A DNA stretch of 64,000 nt from Aquabacterium sp. GTDB lineage: Bacteria > Pseudomonadota > Gammaproteobacteria > Burkholderiales > Burkholderiaceae_C. A program made the position numbers and the translations under genes. The stretch is taken from positions 62,001-126,000 of the forward strand of contig NZ_JAQSDR010000033.1 of NCBI RefSeq assembly GCF_029946005.1, written 5' to 3'. Positions 20,864 through 30,860 of this stretch are shown here, one piece after another. The stretch's first letter is position 1. The number at the start of each line of letters is the position of its first letter. A model generated the notes under the pieces. The model had not been told where the DNA came from. It made no database searches and was given only the letters and a program-made list of their open reading frames with translations.

Positions 20864-23619
20864 TTGAAGGCGCCCCCCAGGCCCCGGCCAACGGGCTGGT
20901 GGCGCAATTGCTGGGGGTTGGTTTGCGCTACGGCAAAACCGTGGCGCTCGATGGCGTCAGCCTGGACATCCCGGCGGGCCACATGGTGGGCCTGATCGGC
21001 CCGGACGGCGTGGGCAAGTCGAGTCTGCTGGCTTTGCTGGCGGGCGCCCGCGCGGTGCAACAGGGCAGGGTGGCGGTGTTGGGTGGCGACATGGCGCGCA
21101 AGCGGCATCGCGACGAGGTCTGCCCGCGCATCGCCTACATGCCGCAAGGCCTGGGCAAGAACCTGTATCCCACGCTGTCGGTGGAAGAAAACCTCCAGTT
21201 CTTCGCCCGCCTGTTCGGCCATGGCACCGCCGAGCGCCGCCGCCGCATTGATGAGTTGACGCGCAGCACCGGCCTGCATCCCTTCCTGGACCGACCGGCT
21301 GGCAAGCTGTCAGGCGGCATGAAGCAAAAGCTGGGCTTGTGCTGCGCCTTGATCCACGATCCTGACCTGCTGATCCTGGACGAACCCACCACCGGCGTTG
21401 ATCCGCTGGCGCGGGCGCAGTTCTGGGACCTGATCGCGCGCATTCGCCAGCAGCGCAAGGGCATGAGCGTGATCGTGGCCACCGCCTACATGGACGAGGC
21501 CCAGCGCTTCGACTGGCTGGTGGCCATGGATGATGGCCAGGTCCTGGCCACGGGCACGCCGCAGGAACTGCTGGAGCGCAGCGCCAGCCCCAATCTGGAA
21601 GAGGCCTTCATTGCCCTGCTGCCTGAAGCCAAGCGGCGCGGGCACCAAGCGGTGAGCATTCCGCCTCTGCATGAGGGTGACCGCGCAGACATCGCCATCG
21701 AGGCCAAAAACCTGACGATGCGCTTTGGCGATTTTGTCGCGGTAGACCACGTGAACTTCCGCATCCGCCGGGGCGAGATCTTCGGCTTCCTGGGCTCGAA
21801 CGGCTGCGGCAAGTCCACCACGATGAAGATGCTCACCGGCCTGCTGCCCGCGAGCGAGGGCCAGGCCTGGTTGTTTGGCCGAGAAGTCGATGCCAAGGAC
21901 ATCGCCACGCGCCGACGTGTGGGCTACATGTCGCAGTCCTTCTCGCTGTACAGCGAACTGAGCGTGCGCCAGAACCTCGTGCTGCATGCGCGGCTGTTCC
22001 ATGTGGCCGAGGCGGACATCCCAGCGCGGGTGGCCGAGATGGTCCAGCGCTTCGGGCTGGACCAGGTGCTTGATGCCTTGCCCGACGGCCTGCCGCTGGG
22101 CATGCGCCAGCGTCTGTCGCTGGCGGTGGCGATGGTGCACCGCCCCGAACTGCTGATCCTGGACGAACCCACCTCCGGCGTGGACCCGGTGGCGCGCGAC
22201 AACTTCTGGCAGCTGCTGATCACGCTGTCGCGCCAGGACCGGGTCACGATCTTCATCTCCACCCACTTCATGAACGAGGCCGAGCGCTGTGACCGCATCT
22301 CGCTGATGCACGCGGGCGCGGTGCTGGTCAGCGCCACACCGGCCGAGATCGTGCAACAGCGGGGCGTGACCTCGCTTGAGCAGGCCTTCATCGGCCACCT
22401 GATGGATGCCGGAGGTGGCGCACCGACGGACGTGGCCAAGACCGCGCCCGAGGTCAGCCCGGTGATGCCCGCCGCGAAGCCCCGTCGCCGCCGCGCCTTC
22501 AGCCTGGCCCGCGCCATCAGCTACATGTGGCGCGAGGCCCTGGAGTTGCAGCGCGACCCCGTGCGCGGGGCCCTGGCGCTGGGCGGCTCGGTGATCCTGA
22601 TGTTCGTGATGGGCTTTGGCATCAGCATGGACGTGGAAAACCTGAGCTACGCCGTGCTCGACCGCGACCAGACCACGCTGAGCCAGAACTACACCCTCAA
22701 CTTGTCGGGCTCGCGCTATTTCGCCGAGAAGCCGCCGATCGCCGACTATGCCGAGCTGGATCGGCGCATGCGCAATGGCGAGTTGTCGTTGGCCATTGAG
22801 ATCCCGTCGGGATTTGCCCGCGATGCCCAGCGCGGCACCCCGGTGCAGATTAGCGCCTGGGTCGATGGCGCGATGCCCCAGCGCGCCGAGACCGTGCAGG
22901 GCTACGTGCAAGGCATGCACCAGGGCTGGCTGTTTGAACAGGCGCGCGCGCGGACCGGCTCGGCCGTGACCAGCCCGGTGAGCATCGAGACGCGCTTTCG
23001 CTACAACCCCGATGTCAAGAGCCTGCCCGCCATGGTGCCCGCGGTGATCCCCATCCTGCTGCTGATGCTGCCGGCCATGCTGGCCGCGCTGGCCGTGGTG
23101 CGTGAAAAGGAGCTGGGCTCGATCATCAACCTCTATGTCACCCCGGTCACGCGCACCGAGTTTTTGCTGGGCAAGCAAGCCCCCTACGTGGCGCTGGCGA
23201 TGCTGAACTTTTTTTTGATGATGCTGCTGGCCGTGACCGTGTTCGGTGTGCCGGTCAAGGGCAGCTTCGCAACCCTGGCGCTCAGCACCCTGGTGTATTG
23301 CGTGGTGACCACCGGCATCGGCCTGCTGGCCTCCACCTTCACGCGCAGCCAGATCGCGGCCATGTTCTTCACGATGATTGGCACCATGCTGCCCGCGATC
23401 CAGTTCGGCGGCATGATCAACCCTGTCTCTTCGCTGGAGGGCCTGGGCCGCGTGATCGGTGAGATCTACCCCACCAGCCACATGCTGAACATCAGCCGCG
23501 GCGTGTTCAGCAAGGCGCTGGGTTTTGCCGACCTGCATGGCGACATCTGGCCTCTGCTGGCAGCGGTGCCCATCTTGCTGGTCACCACCGTGGCGCTGCT
23601 GAAAAAGCAGGGGGACTGA
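20860..23619 (+). CDS. ABC exporter, two ATPase domains fused to permease (RbbA/YhiH type)
   Basis: 919 residues, the length of RbbA. First ATPase: Walker A GPDGVGKS, signature [11 protein letters not shown], Walker [14 protein letters not shown]. Second ATPase: Walker A GSNGCGKS, a degenerate signature ([12 protein letters not shown]), Walker [14 protein letters not shown]. From about 545 an ABC-2 permease with six helices and a large periplasmic loop. The E. coli relative has been linked to ribosomes; here, between a fusion protein and a permease, it most likely works as an exporter. Substrate unknown. Confidence 0.92.
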   Translation: MIEGAPQAPANGLVAQLLGVGLRYGKTVALDGVSLDIPAGHMVGLIGPDGVGKSSLLALLAGARAVQQGRVAVLGGDMARKRHRDEVCPRIAYMPQGLGKNLYPTLSVEENLQFFARLFGHGTAERRRRIDELTRSTGLHPFLDRPAGKLSGGMKQKLGLCCALIHDPDLLILDEPTTGVDPLARAQFWDLIARIRQQRKGMSVIVATAYMDEAQRFDWLVAMDDGQVLATGTPQELLERSASPNLEEAFIALLPEAKRRGHQAVSIPPLHEGDRADIAIEAKNLTMRFGDFVAVDHVNFRIRRGEIFGFLGSNGCGKSTTMKMLTGLLPASEGQAWLFGREVDAKDIATRRRVGYMSQSFSLYSELSVRQNLVLHARLFHVAEADIPARVAEMVQRFGLDQVLDALPDGLPLGMRQRLSLAVAMVHRPELLILDEPTSGVDPVARDNFWQLLITLSRQDRVTIFISTHFMNEAERCDRISLMHAGAVLVSATPAEIVQQRGVTSLEQAFIGHLMDAGGGAPTDVAKTAPEVSPVMPAAKPRRRRAFSLARAISYMWREALELQRDPVRGALALGGSVILMFVMGFGISMDVENLSYAVLDRDQTTLSQNYTLNLSGSRYFAEKPPIADYAELDRRMRNGELSLAIEIPSGFARDAQRGTPVQISAWVDGAMPQRAETVQGYVQGMHQGWLFEQARARTGSAVTSPVSIETRFRYNPDVKSLPAMVPAVIPILLLMLPAMLAALAVVREKELGSIINLYVTPVTRTEFLLGKQAPYVALAMLNFFLMMLLAVTVFGVPVKGSFATLALSTLVYCVVTTGIGLLASTFTRSQIAAMFFTMIGTMLPAIQFGGMINPVSSLEGLGRVIGEIYPTSHMLNISRGVFSKALGFADLHGDIWPLLAAVPILLVTTVALLKKQGD

Positions 23620-23620
23620 C

Positions 23621-24748
23621 ATGCGCCGCCGCATCGCCAACATCTACCGCCTGGGCATCAAGGAGTTGTGGAGCCTGGTGCGTGATCCGACCATGCTGGT
23701 GCTGATCTTCTTCAGCTTCACCGTGTCGGTCTACACCGCCGCCACCGCCATACCCGAAACACTGCACATGGCGCCCATCGCCATCGTGGACGAGGACGTG
23801 TCACCGCTGTCGATGCGCATCGTGTCGGCGTTTTATCCGCCCCAGTTCAAGACGCCGTCGATGATCTCGGCGGCGCAGGTGGACCGGGGCCTGGACGCGG
23901 GCGAGTACACCTTCGCGCTCAGCATCCCACCCAACTTCCAGCGCGATGTGCTGGCGGGCAGGTCGCCCGCGCTGCAGCTCAACGTGGATGCCACGCGCAT
24001 GAGCCAGGCGTTTGTGGGCAGCGGCTACGCCCAGCAGATCGTGGTGGGCGAGGTGAGCGAGTTTGTGCAGCGCCAGCGGGGCAGTGCGGTGTCGCCGGTT
24101 GACCTGGCGCTGCGCATGCGCTTCAACCCCGCGCTGACGCAGGCCTGGTTTGGCGCCTTGATGGAGATTATCAACAACGTCACCATGCTGTCCATCATCC
24201 TGACCGGCGCGGCACTGATCCGCGAACGCGAGCACGGCACCATCGAGCACCTGCTGGTGATGCCCGTCACACCCACCGAGATCATGCTGGCCAAGGTCTG
24301 GGCCATGGGGCTGGTGGTGCTGGTCTCGGCGGCCGCCTCGCTGGCCTTTGTGGTGCAGGGCTTGTTGCGCGTGCCGATTGAAGGCTCGGTGGCGCTGTTT
24401 TTGGCGGGCGCCACCTTGCACCTGTTTGCCACCACCTCGATGGGCATTTTCATGGCCACGGTGGCGCGCAACATGCCGCAGTTCGGCATGCTGCTGATCC
24501 TGACGATGATGCCGCTGCAAATGCTGTCTGGCGGCATGACCCCGCGCGAGAGCATGCCGGTGCTGGTTCAGACCCTGATGCTGGTGGCCCCGACCACGCA
24601 CTTCGTGGAGTTGGGGCAGGCGATTCTTTTTCGCGGCGCGGGCATCGAGGTGGTGTGGCCACCGTTCTTGTTTTTGTTGGTGATTGGGGCGGGCTTGTTT
24701 GCCTTGTCGCTGGCCAGGTTTCGCAAGACGATCACTCAGATGGCGTGA
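23621..24748 (+). CDS. ABC-2 type permease (YhhJ type)
   Basis: 375 residues. N-terminal helix, large periplasmic domain, then five helices with the LIREREHGTIEHLLVMPVTPTEIMLAK motif typical of ABC-2 permeases. Pairs with the permease half of the preceding fusion protein; starts one base after its stop. Confidence 0.93.
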   Translation: MRRRIANIYRLGIKELWSLVRDPTMLVLIFFSFTVSVYTAATAIPETLHMAPIAIVDEDVSPLSMRIVSAFYPPQFKTPSMISAAQVDRGLDAGEYTFALSIPPNFQRDVLAGRSPALQLNVDATRMSQAFVGSGYAQQIVVGEVSEFVQRQRGSAVSPVDLALRMRFNPALTQAWFGALMEIINNVTMLSIILTGAALIREREHGTIEHLLVMPVTPTEIMLAKVWAMGLVVLVSAAASLAFVVQGLLRVPIEGSVALFLAGATLHLFATTSMGIFMATVARNMPQFGMLLILTMMPLQMLSGGMTPRESMPVLVQTLMLVAPTTHFVELGQAILFRGAGIEVVWPPFLFLLVIGAGLFALSLARFRKTITQMA

Positions 24749-24763
24749 TGCTGAGGAGACACT

Positions 24764-25975
24764 TTGAAAAGCCCTGATCCGCAACGGCCGCAACGGCTTC
24801 CTGCCGACGTCGTGAAGCTCGGCTTCGTCAGCCTGTTGACCGACCTCAGTTCCGAGATGATCTTTTCGGTTTTTGCGATCTTCTTCACCAGTGTGGCCGG
24901 CGCGTCCAGTGCCCTGCTGGGCCTGATCGAGGGTCTGGCGGACTTTTCGGCCTCTTCGCTGAACTACCTGGCAGGCTGGTTGTCCGACCGCAGCGGCAAG
25001 CGCAAGGCCTACGTCTTGGCGGGCTACGGTTTCTCGACGTTGGCCAAGGTGATTTTGCTGGTCACCAGTTCGGTGGTCGGGCTGAGTCTGTTTCGCGTGA
25101 TCGAGCGCCTTGGCAAGGGCTTTCGTGGCCCGCCGCGCGATGCGTGGCTGTCGAGCGTGGCAGGGCAGAAGACGCGCGGATACGCCTTCGGCGTGCACAA
25201 GGCGCTGGACAAGGCTGGCGCTGTGCTGGGGCCGCTGGCCGCGTATGGGCTGCTGAGCTGGCTAGGCGAATCTCCAGGCACCTACCGCGTGCTTTTCTGG
25301 ATAGCCTTTGTGCCTGCGCTGCTGAGCATCGCGCTGCTGTCACTGATGAAGGACCAGCCCGGCGTACCGCATGAGCGCGAGAGCCTGACCCGGAACTGGG
25401 GCGCGCTCAGCCCCGGATTCAAGCGCTTCCTGATTCCGGCCGGTGCCTTTTCGCTGGCCTATTTCAGCCTGGGATTTTTGCTGCTGCGCGCGCACAGCAT
25501 GGGCTTTGGCGTGGCGCAGATCGTGTTGCTGTATGCCTTCTTCAACACCATCTGCGTCATCTCTGCACCGCTGGCGGGCATGTTGGGCGATCGCATCGGC
25601 CGCAGCACCATCGTGATGGTGGGCTATGGCCTGTATGGGTTGATCAACGTCTGGCTGATACTGGCCAGTAGCCGCTGGGAGGTCGTCGTCGGCTTTGCGG
25701 CCTACGGCGTGTTCTACGCCATCGACGAGGCTCAGAGCAAGGCCTTCATTGCCGACATCGAGCCGGAACGCCGCGCCAGTGCTGTCGGCATCTACAACTT
25801 CGTCACGGGCTTGCTCTATCTGCCCGCTTCGCTGATCGCTGGCGCGCTTTGGGCCAAATCACCCGTGCTGGTGTTCTCGCTGGCCGCCGGGTTGTCGGCC
25901 ATGGCGATCGTTCTGTTTGCGGTACTGAGGCCGGCGGCCGAGCTGGCCGTCGTCCCACCAAACCGTTGGCCATGA
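24764..25975 (+). CDS. MFS transporter
   Basis: 403 residues, about twelve helices. The loop 2-3 motif appears as GWLSDRSGKRKAY, and the loop with RVIERLGKGFRGPPRDAWLS is typical of a widespread MFS subgroup of unknown substrate. The start is a TTG with GAGGAG five bases upstream; no ATG occurs before the first helix. Confidence 0.85.
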   Translation: MKSPDPQRPQRLPADVVKLGFVSLLTDLSSEMIFSVFAIFFTSVAGASSALLGLIEGLADFSASSLNYLAGWLSDRSGKRKAYVLAGYGFSTLAKVILLVTSSVVGLSLFRVIERLGKGFRGPPRDAWLSSVAGQKTRGYAFGVHKALDKAGAVLGPLAAYGLLSWLGESPGTYRVLFWIAFVPALLSIALLSLMKDQPGVPHERESLTRNWGALSPGFKRFLIPAGAFSLAYFSLGFLLLRAHSMGFGVAQIVLLYAFFNTICVISAPLAGMLGDRIGRSTIVMVGYGLYGLINVWLILASSRWEVVVGFAAYGVFYAIDEAQSKAFIADIEPERRASAVGIYNFVTGLLYLPASLIAGALWAKSPVLVFSLAAGLSAMAIVLFAVLRPAAELAVVPPNRWP

Positions 25976-26030
25976 CGCAGATTTTGTTGAATCAAAGCGG
26001 TTGGGGTGCGCACTTCAGAAAGTCCCAGAC

Positions 26031-26717
26031 TCACATCTGGCCCGCGGCGACAGACGCTTGAATGCGCGTAGAGAGCGCGCTTTCGCGTGCCAGCAGGAAC
26101 GTGCGCAGCGATGTCGGATAGCACGGGCTGGCCGCAGCTTGGACTGATGCCCTTGCGGCCAGCGCGGCGCGCCAGGCACGGACGCGGGGGGTGCGGGCGA
26201 AGAACCCGAAGTCCTCGAACTGCTCGAACACGTCGAAGTAGCGGAACACCGGTCCGAACGCCGCATCCACCATCGTGAAGCGCTCACCCCCAAAGTACGG
26301 ACCTTGGGCCAACTCGGCTTCGAGCTGCTCGAACATGCTGCGGATGTTCGCCACCTTGGCCAAGAGCGCTTCCTTATCGCGCGCGTTGTAGAACCCACCG
26401 ATGGCGTTCAATACGGCCGAGCCGAATTCAATCCAGCCACGATGCCGGGCGCGCTCCAAGGCGTCTTGGGGATGGAGCCTGCGTGATGCCGTCTCGTCGA
26501 GGTATTCGCAGATCACCGCCGATTCGAAGATCGGCCTGCCGTTGACGAGAAGCACCGGCGTCTTGCCCAGGGGTGAGACGGTGAGAAACCAGTCGGGCTT
26601 GTGAGCCAGATCAATGTCGACCCGGTCGAAGGCGATGCCCTGTTCCGCGAGGACGATCGCAGCGCGCTGCACGTAGGGGCACAGCTTGTGGCTGACCAGG
26701 GTGAGTTTGGCGGTCAT
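26031..26717 (-). CDS. Glutathione S-transferase family protein
   Basis: 228 residues. N-terminal thioredoxin fold with the CPYVQR catalytic segment, cis-Pro in KTPVLL and the glutathione-binding ESAVICEYLDE; C-terminal helical domain. Cysteine at the active site suggests omega/beta or stringent-starvation-like type. The start at 26717 removes a 19-residue unlikely extension. Next to doxX on the same strand. Confidence 0.88.
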   Translation of the reverse strand: MTAKLTLVSHKLCPYVQRAAIVLAEQGIAFDRVDIDLAHKPDWFLTVSPLGKTPVLLVNGRPIFESAVICEYLDETASRRLHPQDALERARHRGWIEFGSAVLNAIGGFYNARDKEALLAKVANIRSMFEQLEAELAQGPYFGGERFTMVDAAFGPVFRYFDVFEQFEDFGFFARTPRVRAWRAALAARASVQAAASPCYPTSLRTFLLARESALSTRIQASVAAGQM

Positions 26718-26727
26718 GGGCCTCTCC

Positions 26728-27150
26728 TCAAAGTGCTGGCACAAAGCGGCGGCTGCGCCGGACGGCCATCGCACCGTCGCCCATCAACCAAAGGGCGATG
26801 GATGCCACAGTCAAGAACACCGGGTACTCCCAGCCACCATTGGGGCTGGTGAACACCCAGCCATTGGACAGGTGCACCGACGCGGCCGCCGCCATGACTG
26901 GAACCAGGCCCAGCGATACCTGGCGCGCATAGACGCCGAACACCAGCGCCAGGCCGCCCAGCAGTTCGGCAGCGAACACGGGGTAGGCCAGGAAGCCGGG
27001 GAAGCCGACGCTTGCAAAGAACAGGGCCGTGCCCGGCAAGGTAAAAACGAACAGCTTCAGCAGCGCATGGGCGATCCACATCACGCCCAGGCTGACGCGA
27101 AGCAGGGTCACGCCGTAAGACTGGGCTCCGTGGGTGTCGGTGGGGTTCAT
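26728..27150 (-). CDS. DoxX family membrane protein
   Basis: 140 residues with four membrane helices and the DoxX pattern RVSLGVMWIAHALLK and GFPGFLAYPVF. Function is not settled for this family; often linked to redox stress. Probably co-transcribed with the GST gene and controlled by the divergent LysR regulator. Confidence 0.85.
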   Translation of the reverse strand: MNPTDTHGAQSYGVTLLRVSLGVMWIAHALLKLFVFTLPGTALFFASVGFPGFLAYPVFAAELLGGLALVFGVYARQVSLGLVPVMAAAASVHLSNGWVFTSPNGGWEYPVFLTVASIALWLMGDGAMAVRRSRRFVPAL

Positions 27151-27189
27151 TGCATTTCCTCATTGGGTTGACGATGGGTTGACTGTACG

Positions 27190-27205
27190 ATTGCGATATC
27201 GCAAT
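27190..27205. promoter_or_regulatory. Palindromic operator between doxX and lysR
   Basis: ATTGCGATATCGCAAT is a perfect 16-base palindrome containing a T-N11-A core, lying 23 bases before the LysR start and 39 before doxX. Likely the binding site of the LysR-type regulator. Confidence 0.6.
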
Positions 27206-27228
27206 GAAAATAGGCGCCGCCGCAAACC

Positions 27229-28113
27229 ATGAATGCATCCACGCAATACAAGTTGAGCGCGGCCGATCTGGAGACGGTCTTGTCTCTGGTTCGCTCAGGC
27301 ACCCTGGCCGATGCCGGCGAGCGGCTGGGCGTGGACGCCTCCACGGTGTTCCGTTCGCTGCAGCGCATCGAGCGCGGCTTGGGGCAGGCGCTGTTTGAGC
27401 GTTCACGCGCCGGTTACCAGGCTTCGGAGCTGGCGCTGGCGCTGGCCGAGCACGGCGAGCACCTGGAGGCGGCACTGGAGTCGGCGCGGTCAGCGGCCCA
27501 GTTGCGGCCCGACGAGGTGTCGGGCACCGTGCGCATCACCACCACCGACACCATCCTGCACGGCCTGCTGGCGCCAGCACTGAAGGAGCTCAGGGCGCTG
27601 CATCCTTTGCTGAGCTTCGAGTTGCACACCGGCAACGAGCTGGCCAGCCTGACACGACGCGACGCCGACATCGCCGTGCGCGCCACGAAGCGGCCGCCGC
27701 AGCATCTGGTGGGAAAGCGCGTGGGCCCCATTCGCGTGGCCTTGTTCGCAGCGAAGAAGGGGCCCATCAAGCGCTACCAGGATGTCGAGGCAGGCAAGGC
27801 GGCATGGGTGACGCCGGACGATGCACTGCCGGAACACCCTTCGGTGTTGTGGCGCAAGCGGCACTTTCCGAAGGTGGTGCCGAGCTACCGTGTCAACAGC
27901 ATCTTGACGGTGATGGAGCTGGTCGGCCTGGGCCTGGGCGTGGGCATCCTGCCGCTGTTCATGGCGCAGTCCAACCCGAAGCTGCTGCCTTTGACCGAAG
28001 CGCTTGACGAGGGTGAGACGGAGCTGTGGCTGCTGGCACACCCAGAGTCACGCCATCTGCGCCGGGTGTCGGCCGTGTATGGACACCTTTCTCGGGTGCT
28101 TTCGCTGGAGTGA
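27229..28113 (+). CDS. LysR-family transcriptional regulator
   Basis: 294 residues. N-terminal winged helix (LSAADLETVLSLVRSGTLADAGERLGVDASTVFRSLQRIE), then the substrate-binding domain. Divergent from doxX-GST, its probable target. Inducer unknown. Confidence 0.92.
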   Translation: MNASTQYKLSAADLETVLSLVRSGTLADAGERLGVDASTVFRSLQRIERGLGQALFERSRAGYQASELALALAEHGEHLEAALESARSAAQLRPDEVSGTVRITTTDTILHGLLAPALKELRALHPLLSFELHTGNELASLTRRDADIAVRATKRPPQHLVGKRVGPIRVALFAAKKGPIKRYQDVEAGKAAWVTPDDALPEHPSVLWRKRHFPKVVPSYRVNSILTVMELVGLGLGVGILPLFMAQSNPKLLPLTEALDEGETELWLLAHPESRHLRRVSAVYGHLSRVLSLE

Positions 28114-28531
28114 GCGGTGGAAGGGGGAGAAGCGTCAAGCCGCCGGTCGTGAGGATCCACTTTAGGCTGGAGCGGACATCCACCAACGTCCGCTCTGCGC
28201 GCATCAGCGCTGATCAGGGCGGCGGAGTAAAAACCGCGAGCCGGTGCCCTCTTGGCAAGTTCACGAAACCGTGAAAGCCGATGGCGTTAACGCCCCAGTC
28301 GTTCTTGCGGTGGAGCGACTGTCAAACGGCGTGAAAGTCGATCGGTTCACCACCGAGGTCTTTGTCATGATGTGGGCCTATCCAAGTGCTATCCCTTCAA
28401 TCCAGCAGTTGCATGGCTGAAGCCCCCCAATTTCGACTCCGTACGATTGCCAGAAATAGGTGCATCCATAACTTGCTGGTGTTGCGCGCGCTGCCGGTCA
28501 TGCACTGCGATATTTCGTAGACAATCGGCTC
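28114..28531. other. Non-coding left edge of island
   Basis: About 418 bases with no convincing gene. A perfect inverted repeat GAGCGGAC (28170-28177) / GTCCGCTC (28188-28195) with a 10-base loop lies near the left side, possibly an element end or a hairpin after lysR. Two similar pieces, CGTGAAAGCCGATGG near 28269 and CGTGAAAGTCGATCGG near 28330, form an imperfect direct repeat. GC drops to the right. No transposase remnant could be read. Confidence 0.5.
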
Positions 28532-28864
28532 ATGGGGCTCGAGGTCGCGTTTCGGTCAATAGAGTTGCGTTCCACGTGTGAGAGTCCCACGAGGGCCAAG
28601 CGTGAGCTTGGGGAGAGTGCCGCTGCGGTCTTGCGTAGGTATCTTGCCGATCTGGAAGCCGTTGAAACGGTCGCAGAGCTGGTGGAGATGGGGCTGGAGT
28701 TTGAGAGTTGCGGGTTGAAGGTGGGACTGATACGTTTTGGACTCAGTGAACGGCAATACCTCTACTGCGAAGTGAACCATCAGAATGTCCCGATGAGCGG
28801 CGAAGCCGTCGATTGGGCTAAGGTTTCAAGACTGAAGGTCATCCATATTGGAGGCAACCTGTGA
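28532..28864 (+). CDS. RelE/HigB-like toxin
   Basis: 110 residues, size and layout of HigB/RelE mRNA interferases: VAFRSIELRSTCES start, a helix with RAKRELGESAAAVLRRYLADLEA, then strands ending KVIHIGGN. Overlaps the next gene by four bases, the toxin-first order of hig systems. The ribosome site is weak. Confidence 0.75.
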   Translation: MGLEVAFRSIELRSTCESPTRAKRELGESAAAVLRRYLADLEAVETVAELVEMGLEFESCGLKVGLIRFGLSERQYLYCEVNHQNVPMSGEAVDWAKVSRLKVIHIGGNL

Positions 28865-29937
28865 CGCGCTCCACCGAATTCTTCCCAGCATGGGCATCTC
28901 CTCCGGGTGAGACCGTGCGACAGCTTGCAGCCAAGAAGAACCTGCAATCCATCGACTTGGCGCGGGCGCTTGGGGTTCCCTTAAAAGACCTTTCGCAACT
29001 TCTCAACGGAGAGTTGCCCATCACGGTTACCCGTGCCAAGAGCCTAGCCGGCGTGGTTGGGGCCAGCGAGCGTTTCTGGCTGGCGCGAGAGGCTCAGTAC
29101 AGGCGCGATGTTAAGGCACTGCAAGATGACGGCAAGCAGTGGGTATCAAGCCTTCCCTTTGCAGATATGACGCGGTATGGGTGGCTGAAGGCAGTGACTT
29201 CGACGGGCGAAAAACTCCGGCAGGCGCTGGAATTTTTCGAGGTCAGTACTGTCGATGAGTGGCGCGATAGATGGCTTTCGGACCAAGCCGGCATAACGGC
29301 TTATCGTACGTCGCCCGTCTTTACGGCGCAGTCGGCATCGGTCGCCACGTGGCTTAGACAGGGAGAGCTGGCGGCGGCCGGGTTGTCGGTGGGCACTTGG
29401 TCGCGTGAATGCTTTGAACGCTTGCTGCCATCGTTGAAATCGCTGACCCGTCTTCACAAGCCTGCTGAGTTCATTCCACAGTTGCAGGAGCAGTGTGCTG
29501 CCTGCGGCGTCGCTGTTGTAATTGTTCGCGCGCCAAAGGGATGTCCCACGAGCGGCGCGACTCGCGTCAAGAACGGCAAGGCGATCTTGCAGCTCAGCGT
29601 TCGCTACCTGCGTGACGACAACTTCTGGTTTACCTTTTTCCACGAAGCCGGTCATCTGGTGCTTCATGAAGACCGGTTGTTTCTCGAGTGGTCCGAACGG
29701 CGTGAGCTCGATAGCTACGAGGAGGAGGAAGCGAATAAGTTTGCTGGCCAGTTACTTATCCCGTCGTCAGAAGAAGCGGCCTTGCGGGCGTTGCCCCATG
29801 AGCATCGAAGTATCATGAGGTTCGCAAAGAACTTGTCCATTTCGCCCGGCATCGTGGTCGGGCAACTTCAGCACCGTGGGTTAGTGCGTCAGGACAAGCT
29901 GAATTTCCTTAAGAAACGGTACTCCTGGGCCGAGTAG
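28861..29937 (+). CDS. HigA-like antitoxin fused to ImmA/IrrE metallopeptidase
   Basis: 358 residues, GTG start inside the toxin stop. N-terminal XRE helix-turn-helix (SIDLARALGVPLKDLSQLLNG), central helical part, then an M78 peptidase domain with zinc motif HEAGHLVLH at about 261-269 and a downstream EEEANKFAGQLLIPS segment. Such proteins serve as antitoxin and repressor and may be self-cleaving. Codon use and GC are lower than in flanking nif DNA, a sign of transfer. Confidence 0.85.
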   Translation: MTRSTEFFPAWASPPGETVRQLAAKKNLQSIDLARALGVPLKDLSQLLNGELPITVTRAKSLAGVVGASERFWLAREAQYRRDVKALQDDGKQWVSSLPFADMTRYGWLKAVTSTGEKLRQALEFFEVSTVDEWRDRWLSDQAGITAYRTSPVFTAQSASVATWLRQGELAAAGLSVGTWSRECFERLLPSLKSLTRLHKPAEFIPQLQEQCAACGVAVVIVRAPKGCPTSGATRVKNGKAILQLSVRYLRDDNFWFTFFHEAGHLVLHEDRLFLEWSERRELDSYEEEEANKFAGQLLIPSSEEAALRALPHEHRSIMRFAKNLSISPGIVVGQLQHRGLVRQDKLNFLKKRYSWAE

Positions 29938-29939
29938 GT

Positions 29940-30860
29940 CTAACCGCGGAAAGGCAGGTAGAGATTAGGGCTCTTTTGCCAGTTGCACATGGCGTCTTCC
30001 ATGACTTGCATGCCGACCCCGAGACTCTGCTCGAGCGTGGCCACACGTGCCTCCAAGACGCGGGCTCCGGTCTTCGAGTCGATCTGGCCATCAAATAGCA
30101 GCCTGGCGCCGCGCTTCGGCCCGGTTGCCGCGTTCATGTATGTCGAATCCGCTTCGATGTTGGCGAGCCCAGCCTTGCTAAGCATGGTGAGGTAGTCGAA
30201 GCGGCCCGTGCGGCCAAAGCGCCGCACCGCGTTCATTTGTTGATAAAGCAAACCGAAGGCGCGACGGGCATTCCCGTTGGCTTGCGCCTGTGCCTGTGCA
30301 ATCATTGCCGCGTGTGAGCCAAAAGCGGTTATCCAGGCGACGTAGCTACGAACGATGGCGCCCGTCCCTTTGGGACCCGGCTTGAGTGACTCGTACTTGC
30401 GGTGATTACCAAATTTGCCAACGAAGGTCCCGTGGTGATCCTCGACCCAGTCGGCATAGGACTGTGGATCGTCTAGGACCCGCGCCCAGGTCCATGGCAC
30501 CGCTTCTGAGGCACCATAGAGTTCAGCAGCAAGCCGCCACTCAGTTCTAAGGTTCCGGCCGCAGTGGGTGGCCAGGAAGACGAGCCAGCAGGCCTCCTCC
30601 GCCTGTTCCGCAGAGATGGCCACGGCTGCCCTGATGGGGTCGAAGAATGGGCTCTGCGGATTGGCACGTGACGCGCTGATGGGGCGGGTGCGAACGGTCT
30701 GTACATATGACACTCGCTGAATGCTGTCGATGAGTTGCCAGACGAAGGCAAGCATGTTCTCGGGAGGCACAATCCCGGGAAGCGGCATGTTGTGCCGGTG
30801 GAAGTCGAGGAGTTGGGCCTCCAGAGCCAATGCCCGTTGTTCCTTTTCGTACGCGTTCAT
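29940..30860 (-). CDS. Alpha-glutamyl/putrescinyl-thymine pyrophosphorylase-like protein (clade 3)
   Basis: 306 residues, soluble and helical. Family-like segments are GKFGNHRKYESLKPG, RRFGRTGRFDYLTML, ATGPKRGARLLFDG and the end VGMQVMEDAMCNWQKSP. These recall the bacterial protein family placed by comparative genomics among enzymes of hypermodified thymine synthesis; no biochemical proof is known to me. Its stop lies two bases from the end of the opposing antitoxin gene and its start overlaps the thymidylate-synthase-like gene by four bases, so the two act together. Confidence 0.6.
   Translation of the reverse strand: MNAYEKEQRALALEAQLLDFHRHNMPLPGIVPPENMLAFVWQLIDSIQRVSYVQTVRTRPISASRANPQSPFFDPIRAAVAISAEQAEEACWLVFLATHCGRNLRTEWRLAAELYGASEAVPWTWARVLDDPQSYADWVEDHHGTFVGKFGNHRKYESLKPGPKGTGAIVRSYVAWITAFGSHAAMIAQAQAQANGNARRAFGLLYQQMNAVRRFGRTGRFDYLTMLSKAGLANIEADSTYMNAATGPKRGARLLFDGQIDSKTGARVLEARVATLEQSLGVGMQVMEDAMCNWQKSPNLYLPFRG

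Noticed and set aside
21310-23643. Open frame of 777 codons antisense to the RbbA-like exporter gene
   Set aside because: Shadow frame with His/Arg/Gln-rich composition and no ribosome site.
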